Assembly (NCBI RefSeq): GCF_900188145.1
Contig: NZ_FZOJ01000009.1
Span: forward strand, 97,961-161,960
Source: Anaerovirgula multivorans
GTDB taxonomy: Bacteria > Bacillota > Clostridia > Peptostreptococcales > Natronincolaceae
Length of the DNA: 64,000 nucleotides
Direction of reading: 5' to 3'
In this document: one piece after another, positions 42,497 to 50,392 of the stretch
How positions within the stretch are numbered: the stretch's first letter is position 1
How the letters are laid out: each line of letters begins with the position of its first letter
The notes under the pieces: generated by a model
What the model was told of the DNA's origin: nothing
The model's database searches: none
What the model saw: only the letters and a program-made list of their open reading frames with translations
Position numbers and translations under genes: made by a program

Positions 42497-43426
42497 ATGT
42501 TAAAACCAAAGGCGTTAAAATCAGGTGATACCATAGGAATTATTGCTCCAGCCAGTCCTTCAACAGAGAAGAAGGTAAAATTAGTTCAGGAACAGATGGC
42601 TGCTTTAGGTTATCGAGTAAAGTTTGGCCAAAGCTGTTACGAAACCCATGGTTATTTAGCTGGGAGTGATGTTTTAAGGGCAAAGGATATAAACCATATG
42701 TTTAAGGATAAAGAGGTACAGGGAATCATTTGCCTGAGGGGTGGCTATGGTACAATGAAAATACTACATAAGTTAGATCTTGAGGCTATTAAAAGTAACC
42801 CTAAAGTATTTGTAGGCTATAGCGATATAACTTCTTTGCATCTTGCTATGAACCAGATGTGCAATTTAGTGACCTTCCATGGACCAATGGCAGCCTCTGA
42901 TATTTCAAAAGGATTAGATGATTTTACTAAGGATTCTTTTTTCAAAGTCATAAGCAAGTCAGAAGCAGTAGGGCTCATTAAAAATCCTAAAGATAGTAGA
43001 ATGACTTGCCTAGTTGAAGGGGAAGCTAGAGGCAGGATTGTAGGGGGAAACCTAGCGTTAATTACCGCTACTATGGGAACGCCATATGAAATTGATACGA
43101 AGGGAAAACTATTGTTTTTAGAGGATATTGGGGAAGTACCCTATCGGATTGATAGAATGCTAACCCAGTTGGCCTTAGCTGGGAAGTTTGATGATGCAGC
43201 TGGGATTATATTGGGAGATTTCAACAATTGTGAAGCTCCTAAAGGGGAAGAGAGCTTAAGTTTTATGGAGGTACTTGAAGAAATCCTTATACCCTATGGT
43301 AAGCCAACCATTTACAATTTGCAAGCAGGTCATTGCTCTCCTATGATCACCTTACCTCTTGGTGTAGAAGCTGTGTTAAAGGCTACTGAAACTAAATTAT
43401 ATATCGAGGAGGTCGCCACAAGCTAA
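42497..43426 (+). CDS. LD-carboxypeptidase (S66 family, LdcA/MccF type)
   Basis: About 309 residues from ATG 42497. VFVGYSDITSLHLAMN has the nucleophile Ser, GLRGGYGT-like CLRGGYGTMKIL the preceding loop, LFLEDIGEVPYRIDRML the Glu, and QAGHCSPMITLPLG the His of the catalytic Ser-Glu-His set. LdcA removes the terminal D-Ala from murein tetrapeptides; MccF cleaves microcin-type conjugates. It overlaps the next gene by one base, so the pair is translationally coupled. Murein-peptide recycling fits the neighbourhood. Confidence 0.9.
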   Translation: MLKPKALKSGDTIGIIAPASPSTEKKVKLVQEQMAALGYRVKFGQSCYETHGYLAGSDVLRAKDINHMFKDKEVQGIICLRGGYGTMKILHKLDLEAIKSNPKVFVGYSDITSLHLAMNQMCNLVTFHGPMAASDISKGLDDFTKDSFFKVISKSEAVGLIKNPKDSRMTCLVEGEARGRIVGGNLALITATMGTPYEIDTKGKLLFLEDIGEVPYRIDRMLTQLALAGKFDDAAGIILGDFNNCEAPKGEESLSFMEVLEEILIPYGKPTIYNLQAGHCSPMITLPLGVEAVLKATETKLYIEEVATS

Positions 43427-44640
43427 TGGAGACAAAATCATCAGTGTTACAGCAAGCAAAAGCTATGAAGGATTGGCTAGTAGAGGTTAGAAGAGATTTT
43501 CACCGAAATCCTGAGCTAGGGATGGAGGAAATTAGAACCCAAAAGAAAATTCTACAGTATCTTGATGAAATGGGAATAGAAACTATTGCTGGCATGGCGA
43601 ATACAGCTGTGGTGGGCATCATAAAAGGAAAAAAAACAGGAAAAACAGTGGCCCTTAGAGCTGATATGGATGCTTTGCCGATGCAGGATTGTAAAAAAGT
43701 GCCTTATAAGTCAGAGGTAGAAGGAAAAATGCATGCCTGCGGACATGATGCCCACGTGACGATTTTGTTAGGGGCAGCGAAGTTGTTAAAAACCATGGAA
43801 CACAGTATCCATGGGACAATCAAGCTATTTTTTCAGCCAGCAGAAGAAACTGTAGGAGGAGCGAAGCCCATGATTGAAGCGGGGGTACTGGAGGAACCTA
43901 AGGTAGATGCTGTTCTAGGTTTACATGTTACTCCAGAAATGGTTACTGGACAAATCGGAATAAAGTATGGTCAAATGAATGCTTCCTCCGATACAATAAA
44001 GATCAATATTTATGGGGCTAGCACTCATGGGGCTTATCCTCATGGGGGGATAGATGCTATTGCAGTGACTGCCCAGGTGATTACAGCTTTGCAGACCATT
44101 GTTAGCAGAAACATTGATCCAAGAGATGCCGCTGTGGTTACTATAGGGAAGATTCAAGGAGGAACACTAGGAAACATCATAGCCAACAAAGTAGAAATGG
44201 TAGGGACTGTTAGAACCTTGAACCCCAGCATAAGAAATAAAGTTTTAAACAGACTAACGGAGATTGTAGAGAGAGTAGCGGAGGGTTTAGGGGGAAAAGG
44301 AGAAGTTATTAGGGAAGAAGGTTACACTGCCTTGATTAACCATGATATCATTGTGGATGCGGTGGTTCAAAACGGTAGGGAACTATTAGGAAAAAAAAAT
44401 GTCATCATGATAAAATCACCTAGCTTAGGGGTAGAGGACTTTGGGTATTTTTTAGAAAGGGTTCCAGGTGCCTTTTATAGATTAGGATGTAGGAATGAAG
44501 AAAAGGGAATAATTCATCATGGACACAGCAACTTATTTGATGTGGACGAAGATTGTCTGCCTTTAGGGGTAGCATTACAGGTGAAAAACGTACTAACATT
44601 GCTAGGAAAGGAAGAAACAGATGAGGGAGCTAGAAAATAA
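43426..44640 (+). CDS. M20D-family amidohydrolase/peptidase
   Basis: 404 residues. FHRNPELGMEE, LRADMDALPM, MHACGHDAHV (metal ligands Cys/His) and QPAEETVGGAKPMIEAG (metal Glu) mark the catalytic domain, and HHGHSNLFDVDEDCL its end. A dimerisation domain lies at about 190-305. The family includes N-acyl-amino-acid amidohydrolases, N-acetyl-DAP deacetylase and gamma-linked peptide hydrolases. Coupled to an LD-carboxypeptidase, it probably trims murein-like peptides or acylated amino acids. Confidence 0.9.
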   Translation: METKSSVLQQAKAMKDWLVEVRRDFHRNPELGMEEIRTQKKILQYLDEMGIETIAGMANTAVVGIIKGKKTGKTVALRADMDALPMQDCKKVPYKSEVEGKMHACGHDAHVTILLGAAKLLKTMEHSIHGTIKLFFQPAEETVGGAKPMIEAGVLEEPKVDAVLGLHVTPEMVTGQIGIKYGQMNASSDTIKINIYGASTHGAYPHGGIDAIAVTAQVITALQTIVSRNIDPRDAAVVTIGKIQGGTLGNIIANKVEMVGTVRTLNPSIRNKVLNRLTEIVERVAEGLGGKGEVIREEGYTALINHDIIVDAVVQNGRELLGKKNVIMIKSPSLGVEDFGYFLERVPGAFYRLGCRNEEKGIIHHGHSNLFDVDEDCLPLGVALQVKNVLTLLGKEETDEGARK

Positions 44641-44727
44641 CATCCAACATCGATGCAGGTGTAATGTATTGCCAAAACTCCCGCTGAATTGTAGTCGAAT
44701 TTTATTTAGAAAATTTGATTAAGATAT

Positions 44728-44760
44728 ATTGACAAATATATCTATAAGAAATATTATAAT
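44728..44760 (+). promoter_or_regulatory. Promoter of the thioredoxin-like gene
   Basis: TTGACA at about 44732 and TATTAT 17 bases later. ATATATTGACAAATATAT around the -35 is partly symmetrical and could be a metalloregulator site. Confidence 0.5.
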
Positions 44761-44805
44761 TACATAATAATATAATTATAAATACATTCAAAGGAGGAAT
44801 TGCAG

Positions 44806-45036
44806 ATGGTTATTAAAGTGTTAGGTTCAGGGTGCAAAAATTGCAAGACATTAGAAGAAAATGTAAAGGAAGCGTTACAGCAGCTTAATCTTCAAGGGGA
44901 AATAGAGAAGGTGACAGACTTTAAATCAATCGCTGAATATGGGGTTATGAAAACTCCAGGACTTGTAGTGAATGAAAAAGTGGTAGCATCAGGGAAGGTT
45001 TTAGGCGTAGATGAAATAAAAAATCTAATAGGGTAG
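44806..45036 (+). CDS. Small CXXC thioredoxin (redox-active disulfide protein type)
   Basis: 76 residues from ATG 44806 behind AAAGGAGG. LGSGCKNCKTLEENV holds the CXXC, and VMKTPGLVVNEKVVASGKV the cis-Pro loop. Such mini-thioredoxins often accompany ArsR regulators and metal(loid) transporters. Here an ArsR gene lies convergently downstream. Confidence 0.9.
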   Translation: MVIKVLGSGCKNCKTLEENVKEALQQLNLQGEIEKVTDFKSIAEYGVMKTPGLVVNEKVVASGKVLGVDEIKNLIG

Positions 45037-45049
45037 ATAGCATTTGTTA

Positions 45050-45085
45050 AAGAGGCTTGTCTTTGGTGGATAGGCCTTTCTTTTC
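45050..45085 (+). terminator. Terminator of the mini-thioredoxin gene
   Basis: AAAGAGGC and GGCCTTT pair around an 18-base loop, followed by CTTTTC. Confidence 0.5.
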
Positions 45086-45124
45086 GCTTACTTTATGGTA
45101 ATTGAAAAGACTTTTTTCTATAGA

Positions 45125-45158
45125 AATAGGGGAGAAAAGCTTTTTCTCCCCTATTTTG
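45125..45158. terminator. Bidirectional terminator
   Basis: AATAGGGGAGAAA and TTTCTCCCCTATT pair, with A/T runs on both sides, between the convergent thioredoxin and ArsR genes. Confidence 0.75.
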
Positions 45159-45170
45159 TGGATAGTCATT

Positions 45171-45536
45171 CTATTTGATTTTTGTACAAGCTTTACAGAT
45201 CGCGATAGCAGGGTCATTCTCAACACCCTTCATTCTGGCACATTCCTCACTATAGTCCTCTAACTCATTTAAAGGAGCCTCTAAAAATCTTGAAAATTCA
45301 TTTTGAGCTTTGTAGAGGAGATCTTTATTTAAGGAATAGATGGTTCTTTGACCTTCTTTTTCTACTTCCACCAATGTCGCATGTTTCAATATTTTTAAAT
45401 GCTGGGAAATACGGGGTTGGCTAATATTCAAAATTCCCTCAAGCTCACATACATACATTGGTTTAATTGATAACAGCTTAATAATTTTAATTCTTGTACT
45501 TTCACCTAAGGCTTTAAAAATCACTTCAAAATCCAT
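45171..45536 (-). CDS. ArsR/SmtB-family regulator
   Basis: About 121 residues; ATG 45536 sits six bases from GGAGG. FKALGESTRIKIIKLLSIKPMYVCELEGIL and SQPRISQHLKILKHATLVEVEKEGQRTIYSL form the winged helix, with a Cys at the alpha-3 position (MYVCEL). The tail CARMKG...CKACTK carries three more Cys that could complete a soft-metal or arsenite site. Target unknown; it may control the mini-thioredoxin gene. Confidence 0.9.
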   Translation of the reverse strand: MDFEVIFKALGESTRIKIIKLLSIKPMYVCELEGILNISQPRISQHLKILKHATLVEVEKEGQRTIYSLNKDLLYKAQNEFSRFLEAPLNELEDYSEECARMKGVENDPAIAICKACTKIK

Positions 45537-45542
45537 ATTCAA

Positions 45543-45824
45543 CCTCCGTTATCTCAAAATGTAGACATGATATTTATTATAGCATACTTCTTTTCTGGTG
45601 GTTATATCATATTACTTGAAACTTTAATTCTCTGTTCGGCTCAAAAATTGCCAAAAATTGAAAAGTATAAATTTCTTAATTATAAATTACCCATAACTTC
45701 ATCTATATAATCTAATAATTTCAAGTTAGCTTCATAGTAAATACGTTTGAGGGTAATACTAAATATTGTATTGTCAAAAGAAGGCAAAACAATTATGAAG
45801 AAATATAGAATAGGAGTTGGAACA
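45543..45824. other. Intergenic between arsR and the DUF421 gene
   Basis: ArsR promoter region on the minus strand, then a short minus-strand coding-like relic (about 45680-45760, ending LKLLDYIDEVMGNL and a stop) that I cannot assign. Confidence 0.3.
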
Positions 45825-46517
45825 ATGCTGATTGTATTTACTAGAGCCCTTATACTATATGGTTTAGTAGTACTGGTTATGAGAATGATGGGTAAAAGGC
45901 AGATTGCAGAGATGCAGCCCTTCGAATTGGTTATTACAATTATGATTGCAGATTTAGCTGCTACCCCTATGGAAAATACTGGGGTGCCATTATTAAATGG
46001 TGTTATACCAATCGTAACCCTTTTATCTGCACAAGTAATCGTATCCTATTTATCCTTAAAAAGTGAAACCTTTAGAGAAATCGTATGTGGCAAACCCAGT
46101 ATAATTATTGACAAAGGAAATATCGTTCAGTCAGAGGTCACTAGACTGAGAATCAATATGAATGATCTTTTAGAACAGCTGCGTGGCAAAAGTTATCTAA
46201 ACCTAAGTGATGTGGAGTATGCTATATTGGAAACCAACGGACAGATTACTATTATACCTAAGGCAGAAAAAAGAAATGTTCTTACCAGTGATTTAGGAGT
46301 ACCGGTTCAACCAGAAGAACTACCAATTACATTGATCGTGGATGGAAAATTGATTGAGAAAAACCTTCAAAAAAGTGGACATAACCACCAATGGATAATG
46401 AATCGATTAAAACAAAACAATATAAATAATATAGAAGATGTATTCTTTGCATTTTTATCCTCTGAGAGGATGTTCTATTCTCAACCAAAGGAAAAAACAA
46501 CAAAGCAAGGAGGTTAA
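45825..46517 (+). CDS. DUF421 (YetF/YrbG-type) membrane protein
   Basis: About 230 residues from ATG 45825 behind AGGAG, matching the usual DUF421 start (MLIVFTRALILYGLVVLVMRMMGKRQ is typical; longer starts lack a ribosome binding site). Three N-terminal helices with MGKRQIAEMQPFELVITIMIADLA are followed by the cytoplasmic YetF domain (PSIIIDKGNIV, LNMNDLLEQLR-like). Members of this family are spore or membrane-stress proteins of unknown function. The DUF4363 gene follows by four bases. Confidence 0.85.
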   Translation: MLIVFTRALILYGLVVLVMRMMGKRQIAEMQPFELVITIMIADLAATPMENTGVPLLNGVIPIVTLLSAQVIVSYLSLKSETFREIVCGKPSIIIDKGNIVQSEVTRLRINMNDLLEQLRGKSYLNLSDVEYAILETNGQITIIPKAEKRNVLTSDLGVPVQPEELPITLIVDGKLIEKNLQKSGHNHQWIMNRLKQNNINNIEDVFFAFLSSERMFYSQPKEKTTKQGG

Positions 46518-46520
46518 CCC

Positions 46521-46901
46521 ATGAAGGTGGTAGTTATAACGGTATTGATACTTGTGTTATTTTTTGTCTCCTCCTTATATATGAATCATTACATAACAAG
46601 AAGTTCAGAAGAAGTAGTTAATAAAATTGAAAAACTGGAAGAGTCCATTGAAAAAAACAATTGGGAAGAAGCACAACTCTATATGAAAGAGACTGCAGAA
46701 GAATGGAATAAAACAAAGAAGGTATGGCTAATCTTCTTAGAACACTATGAAATAGATAAGATAAATATTGTATTGGCACGATTACAAAAATTTACAAGCA
46801 TCGAAAAAGACACTGAGGCACTGGGAGAAATCGCAGAGTTCAAACTTCTAGTAAAACATGTTGTGGAAAAGGAAGCTTTTAAGATCACTAATATTTTGTA
46901 A
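46521..46901 (+). CDS. DUF4363 family protein
   Basis: 126 residues. One N-terminal membrane anchor is followed by a helical domain (VNKIEKLEESIEKNNWEEAQ, EWNKTKKVWLIFLEHYEID). It stands next to DUF421, with AAGGAGG between, as in many Clostridia. Extracytoplasmic helper of unknown role. Confidence 0.85.
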   Translation: MKVVVITVLILVLFFVSSLYMNHYITRSSEEVVNKIEKLEESIEKNNWEEAQLYMKETAEEWNKTKKVWLIFLEHYEIDKINIVLARLQKFTSIEKDTEALGEIAEFKLLVKHVVEKEAFKITNIL

Positions 46902-47008
46902 TGTAATGAATATAGAGACTCCTATTATTTACCTCTAGATAAATAGGGTAACATAGCTTATCATGGATTATGTAAACCATAACTATGATAGGGAGGAGTT
47001 TACTGTCT

Positions 47009-48286
47009 ATGAAAAAAATATTACGCTTCACCATAACAATAGGAGTAATTATGCTATTGTTAGTGCCTTCTTTTGCTGAAGCGGCGCAAGTACATCGAGT
47101 AGCTAGGGGAGAGACCATGTTTTACATTGCCCAGAGATATAGATTGACTGTTGATGAGTTGGTAGCTCAAAATGGTTATTTAAGAAATCCTAGCAAAATT
47201 TTTGTAGGGCAAGTATTAATTGTACCAAAACAGTTAGAACCCAATGTGTATATCGTACGTCAAGGAGATACTTTATTTAGAATAGCAGAAAAATTAGAGG
47301 TGACTATGCCTGCGTTAGCCGCAGAAAACAATATCAGTAACTGGAATCATATTTTTGTGGGACAAAAACTTTCTGTTCCTGCTAAGGCTACGAATCCATC
47401 TACAGCACTAGCACCTTCTCAAGCAGTAGTTTCTAATGATTATGTGGTAAAAAGAGGAGACACTCTATACAAAATATCTCAAGAGGTAGGAGCACCCATG
47501 GCAGCGCTAGCTGAGGCCAACAACTTAAAGGATTGGAATACTATTTATGTGGGACAAGGTTTAAAGGTACCTTCAACATCAGTAACACAACCTGTTGAAA
47601 CTCCGAAACAACCAGAGACTACTCCACAATTAACAATGGCTCAGCTAGCAAAAATGTATACTGATACCTTCTATTTAAAGGGTTCAGCCAATACAAATAA
47701 AATTGCTTTGACCTTTGATGACGGACCGAATCAAAAATATACAACACAAATACTAGATGTGTTAAAACAGCATGGAGTGCCTGCTACTTTCTTTGTATTG
47801 GGTAGTAAAGTAGAAAGACATCCAGAAATCTTGCAACGTATAGTTGAAGAAGGCCATGTGGTAGGTAACCATACATGGATTCATCCAGATCTCAGTAAAG
47901 TAACACAAAGCAGTTTAGTTAGTGAGATACAACAAACAGAAGACATCATCCATGAGGTTACAGGAGTAAGAACTGGACTAATGCGACCACCCTATGGAAG
48001 TCTTAATCAAGAGGGAATGGAAAAATTAAGAGACATGAATTATAAAGTAATTAACTGGTCTGTGGATTCTGTAGATTGGAGAGACCAAGATGTAGATCAA
48101 ATATTAATTAACACCTTGCCGGATGTAAAACAGGGTGGTATCCTATTATTCCATGATGCAGGTGGAGATCAGCAAACTAGAGCTGCAACTGTTGCAGTAT
48201 TACCTGAATTGATTTATACTTTAAAAATGCAAGGATATGAGTTCGTAACAGTGGACGAGCTATTAAGTGTTCCAACGTATAAATAA
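47009..48286 (+). CDS. LysM-polysaccharide deacetylase
   Basis: About 425 residues with a signal peptide (ending FAEA-A). There are three LysM repeats, at about 27-70, 75-118 and 139-183 (HRVARGETMFYIAQRY, VYIVRQGDTLFRIAEKL, DYVVKRGDTLYKISQEV), each closing with FVGQxLxVP. A Pro/Thr linker leads into a NodB domain with ALTFDDGPNQKYT, GNHTWIHPDLS, RPPYGSLNQEG and LFHDAGGD. It deacetylates peptidoglycan or a related glycan at the wall, as in cortex or lysozyme-resistance enzymes. Confidence 0.93.
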   Translation: MKKILRFTITIGVIMLLLVPSFAEAAQVHRVARGETMFYIAQRYRLTVDELVAQNGYLRNPSKIFVGQVLIVPKQLEPNVYIVRQGDTLFRIAEKLEVTMPALAAENNISNWNHIFVGQKLSVPAKATNPSTALAPSQAVVSNDYVVKRGDTLYKISQEVGAPMAALAEANNLKDWNTIYVGQGLKVPSTSVTQPVETPKQPETTPQLTMAQLAKMYTDTFYLKGSANTNKIALTFDDGPNQKYTTQILDVLKQHGVPATFFVLGSKVERHPEILQRIVEEGHVVGNHTWIHPDLSKVTQSSLVSEIQQTEDIIHEVTGVRTGLMRPPYGSLNQEGMEKLRDMNYKVINWSVDSVDWRDQDVDQILINTLPDVKQGGILLFHDAGGDQQTRAATVAVLPELIYTLKMQGYEFVTVDELLSVPTYK

Positions 48287-48292
48287 TATTTT

Positions 48293-48336
48293 AAATGAGT
48301 CTATATCTTGAACAAGATATAGACTCATTTTATGAA
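48293..48336. terminator. Bidirectional terminator
   Basis: AAATGAGTCTATATCTTG and CAAGATATAGACTCATTT pair perfectly over 18 bp with only two bases between, between convergent genes. Confidence 0.8.
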
Positions 48337-48343
48337 AATAGCT

Positions 48344-49525
48344 CTAGATTTTTTCAGCAAAGGCTTTACCAAGTTCAAAGCATTGTTTTAAGGTTTCCTC
48401 TGAAGGGGTAAACTTTTTGCCAAGTGGTTCAAAGGGCAGTTTAAAGGCCATTTGCTTTAATAAACTATGGGCCATTTGTAGTCCTTCTCCACTCCAACCA
48501 TAGGAGCCAAATACTCCTGCTACCTTACCCATATTGGCCATTGGATCAATAAGGGAGAGAAGATCCCACATAGGTTTAACCATGGTCTTATTAATCGTAG
48601 GAGAGCCTAAAAGAATGCCTTTAGATGTATTGATGGCATAATGAATGGCTTCTAAATCTTCCTTTTCTGCATCAATAAATTTAACTGTTGCACCAGCTGC
48701 CTCTAAGCCTTCCTTAATTTTCTCAGCCATGATTTCTGTGTTTCTATAGGCGGACAAGTAAAAAACTGCCACTTGGCTTTGATTTCTTGTACTCATTTCT
48801 TTAGTTGACCATGCAAAGTAATTTGTTATGGCATCTTGAGGCTTTTCGCTTAAGATAGGTCCATGGGAAGGGAGTATGGCATCTATAGCTAAATCCTTAA
48901 TTTTCTCATGAGCATTTAAGTAATGCTGAGCAAAGGGCTCCATAATGCAACGATAATAATGCTTAATGGCATCGGGATATTCTATCTTATTAACAGCTTC
49001 ATGCTCTATGGCGCAATAGTGAGAACCAAAACAATCGCAAGAAAATAGAGTTTTATCTGTCTTACTATAGACAAACATTGTATCAGACCAATGGAGGAAT
49101 GGAGCAGTAATAAAAGTTAATTTTCTGCTTCCGATATCTAATTCTTCTCCGTCTTTGATTACATGATATTTAAATTCTCTATTTACCTGTTCTTGAAGAA
49201 ATATACTTGCTGCCTTTGTACAAAATATTTCTACATCAGGATTGATTTCTAAAATGTATTTTAAACTTCCGGCATGATCTGGTTCAGTATGATTAATAAT
49301 TACATAATCAATTTCTCTGATATTTGTTAGTTTTTTTAGTTTTTCTAAATACTCATCTTTAAAATTTGCCTTAACTGTATCGATCAGTACTTTTTTTTCA
49401 TCATTAATGAAATAAGAATTGTAGGTGGAGCCATGGGGAGTTTTCATAATAATATCAAAGGTTTCCAAATCCGGGTCTAATACTCCTGTCCAAAAAATTT
49501 TGTTTTTAATTTCAAAAGCTTCCAT
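48344..49525 (-). CDS. Flavodiiron protein, A-type (FprA)
   Basis: About 393 residues from ATG 49525 (GGAGG upstream). The metallo-beta-lactamase domain has the di-iron motif NHTEPDHAGSL (HxExDH) and LHWSDTMF. The flavodoxin domain begins near 255 (VAVFYLSAYRNTEIMAEKI) with GSPTINKTMVKPMW. It reduces O2 to water or NO to N2O in anaerobes, taking electrons from rubredoxin or F420/NADH partners. Single gene. Confidence 0.93.
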   Translation of the reverse strand: MEAFEIKNKIFWTGVLDPDLETFDIIMKTPHGSTYNSYFINDEKKVLIDTVKANFKDEYLEKLKKLTNIREIDYVIINHTEPDHAGSLKYILEINPDVEIFCTKAASIFLQEQVNREFKYHVIKDGEELDIGSRKLTFITAPFLHWSDTMFVYSKTDKTLFSCDCFGSHYCAIEHEAVNKIEYPDAIKHYYRCIMEPFAQHYLNAHEKIKDLAIDAILPSHGPILSEKPQDAITNYFAWSTKEMSTRNQSQVAVFYLSAYRNTEIMAEKIKEGLEAAGATVKFIDAEKEDLEAIHYAINTSKGILLGSPTINKTMVKPMWDLLSLIDPMANMGKVAGVFGSYGWSGEGLQMAHSLLKQMAFKLPFEPLGKKFTPSEETLKQCFELGKAFAEKI

Positions 49526-49673
49526 TATATAACCTCCTTCAACTTTCAATAAAAGTATACCCAATAGGTTTAAGTATAAACACATTCCATAAGTTTTATT
49601 TTGTAACAGGGGTAATAAATGATAAAGAAAATAGAAATAATAGAAATAATTAATAAAATAAGGAGGGGTTATT

Positions 49674-49868
49674 TTGGATTTTAATAGAGCTCAGGAAATT
49701 GTTAATTCTCCAAATCACATCGAAATACTTCATCAAGGAAAATCTGTGTGGATTACAGGATTAGATGCTCAAAGGCAGGTGGCAAAAGTACAGGATGAAG
49801 AACATGTTGCAGAAGGTATAAAAGAAGTGCCAATACAGCAACTAATAGAAAATGGTGTAATAAAGTAA
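49674..49868 (+). CDS. sspH: H-type small acid-soluble spore protein
   Basis: 64 residues from TTG behind AGGAGG. MDFNRAQEIVNSPNHIEIL, GKSVWITGLD and EEVPIQQL match SspH family proteins, which are made in the forespore. This is direct evidence for sporulation. A sigma-G-type promoter was not confirmed by eye. Confidence 0.9.
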   Translation: MDFNRAQEIVNSPNHIEILHQGKSVWITGLDAQRQVAKVQDEEHVAEGIKEVPIQQLIENGVIK

Positions 49869-49869
49869 G

Positions 49870-49912
49870 CAAAAATAAAGGTAGATAGTGATGATCTACC
49901 TTTATTTTTTTT
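49870..49912 (+). terminator. Terminator of sspH
   Basis: AAATAAAGGTAGAT and ATCTACCTTTATT pair, followed by eight T. Confidence 0.85.
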
Positions 49913-49922
49913 GTGAATAGTA

Positions 49923-49987
49923 TTGACTTCATTAAAGAATACATATAAAATATAATTAAACAAACACATGAACATATATTCATATGT
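49923..49987 (+). promoter_or_regulatory. Promoter and ArsR/CadC-type operator
   Basis: TTGACT (49923-49928), 17 bases, TAAAAT (49946-49951). Downstream ACATGAACATATATTCATATGT (49966-49987) has the TGAACA-N-TTCA symmetry of SmtB/CadC boxes and lies between the promoter and the regulator start. Confidence 0.65.
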
Positions 49988-50001
49988 AATGGAGGGATGG
50001 A

Positions 50002-50361
50002 ATGAAGAAGGAGATCGAGGTTTGTGAAGTGCAATGCATTCACGAAGAAGACGTAAAGGAAGTTAAAGAAAATATGCTACAGGATACAATTCTTAATGAT
50101 ATGGCAGAATTCTACAAGGTATTTGGGGATGTTACAAGGATTAAAATACTTTATGCATTACTTCAAAAAGAAATGTGTGTATGCGATATTGCTGCTGTAT
50201 TGGAAATGAATCAATCGGCGGTATCTCATCAGCTAAGGATTTTGAAGAGCCATCGACTAGTTAAGTACAGAAGAGATGGCAAAGTTATTTATTATTCCTT
50301 AGATGATGAACATGTTAAGAGGGTCTTTAATGAAGGATTACATCATCTTCAGCATAGCTAA
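50002..50361 (+). CDS. ArsR-family metal regulator (CadC/CzrA type)
   Basis: 119 residues. The N-terminal CEVQCIH could join MCVCDIA (helix alpha-3) in a CadC-like thiolate site. FKVFGDVTRIKILYALL and NQSAVSHQLRILKSHRLVKYRRDGKVIYYSL form the winged helix. The C-terminus ends HVKRVFNEGLHHLQHS, with His residues of an alpha-5 zinc site. It should repress itself and the following P-type ATPase until Cd, Pb or Zn binds. Confidence 0.93.
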   Translation: MKKEIEVCEVQCIHEEDVKEVKENMLQDTILNDMAEFYKVFGDVTRIKILYALLQKEMCVCDIAAVLEMNQSAVSHQLRILKSHRLVKYRRDGKVIYYSLDDEHVKRVFNEGLHHLQHS

Positions 50362-50392
50362 AAAATAATAACAGGTAGTGAGGGGGACAAAC

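Noticed and set aside
45680..45760. Minus-strand coding-like tail ending LKLLDYIDEVMGNL
   Set aside because: Too short, without a start or ribosome binding site; kept only as a note in the intergenic entry.
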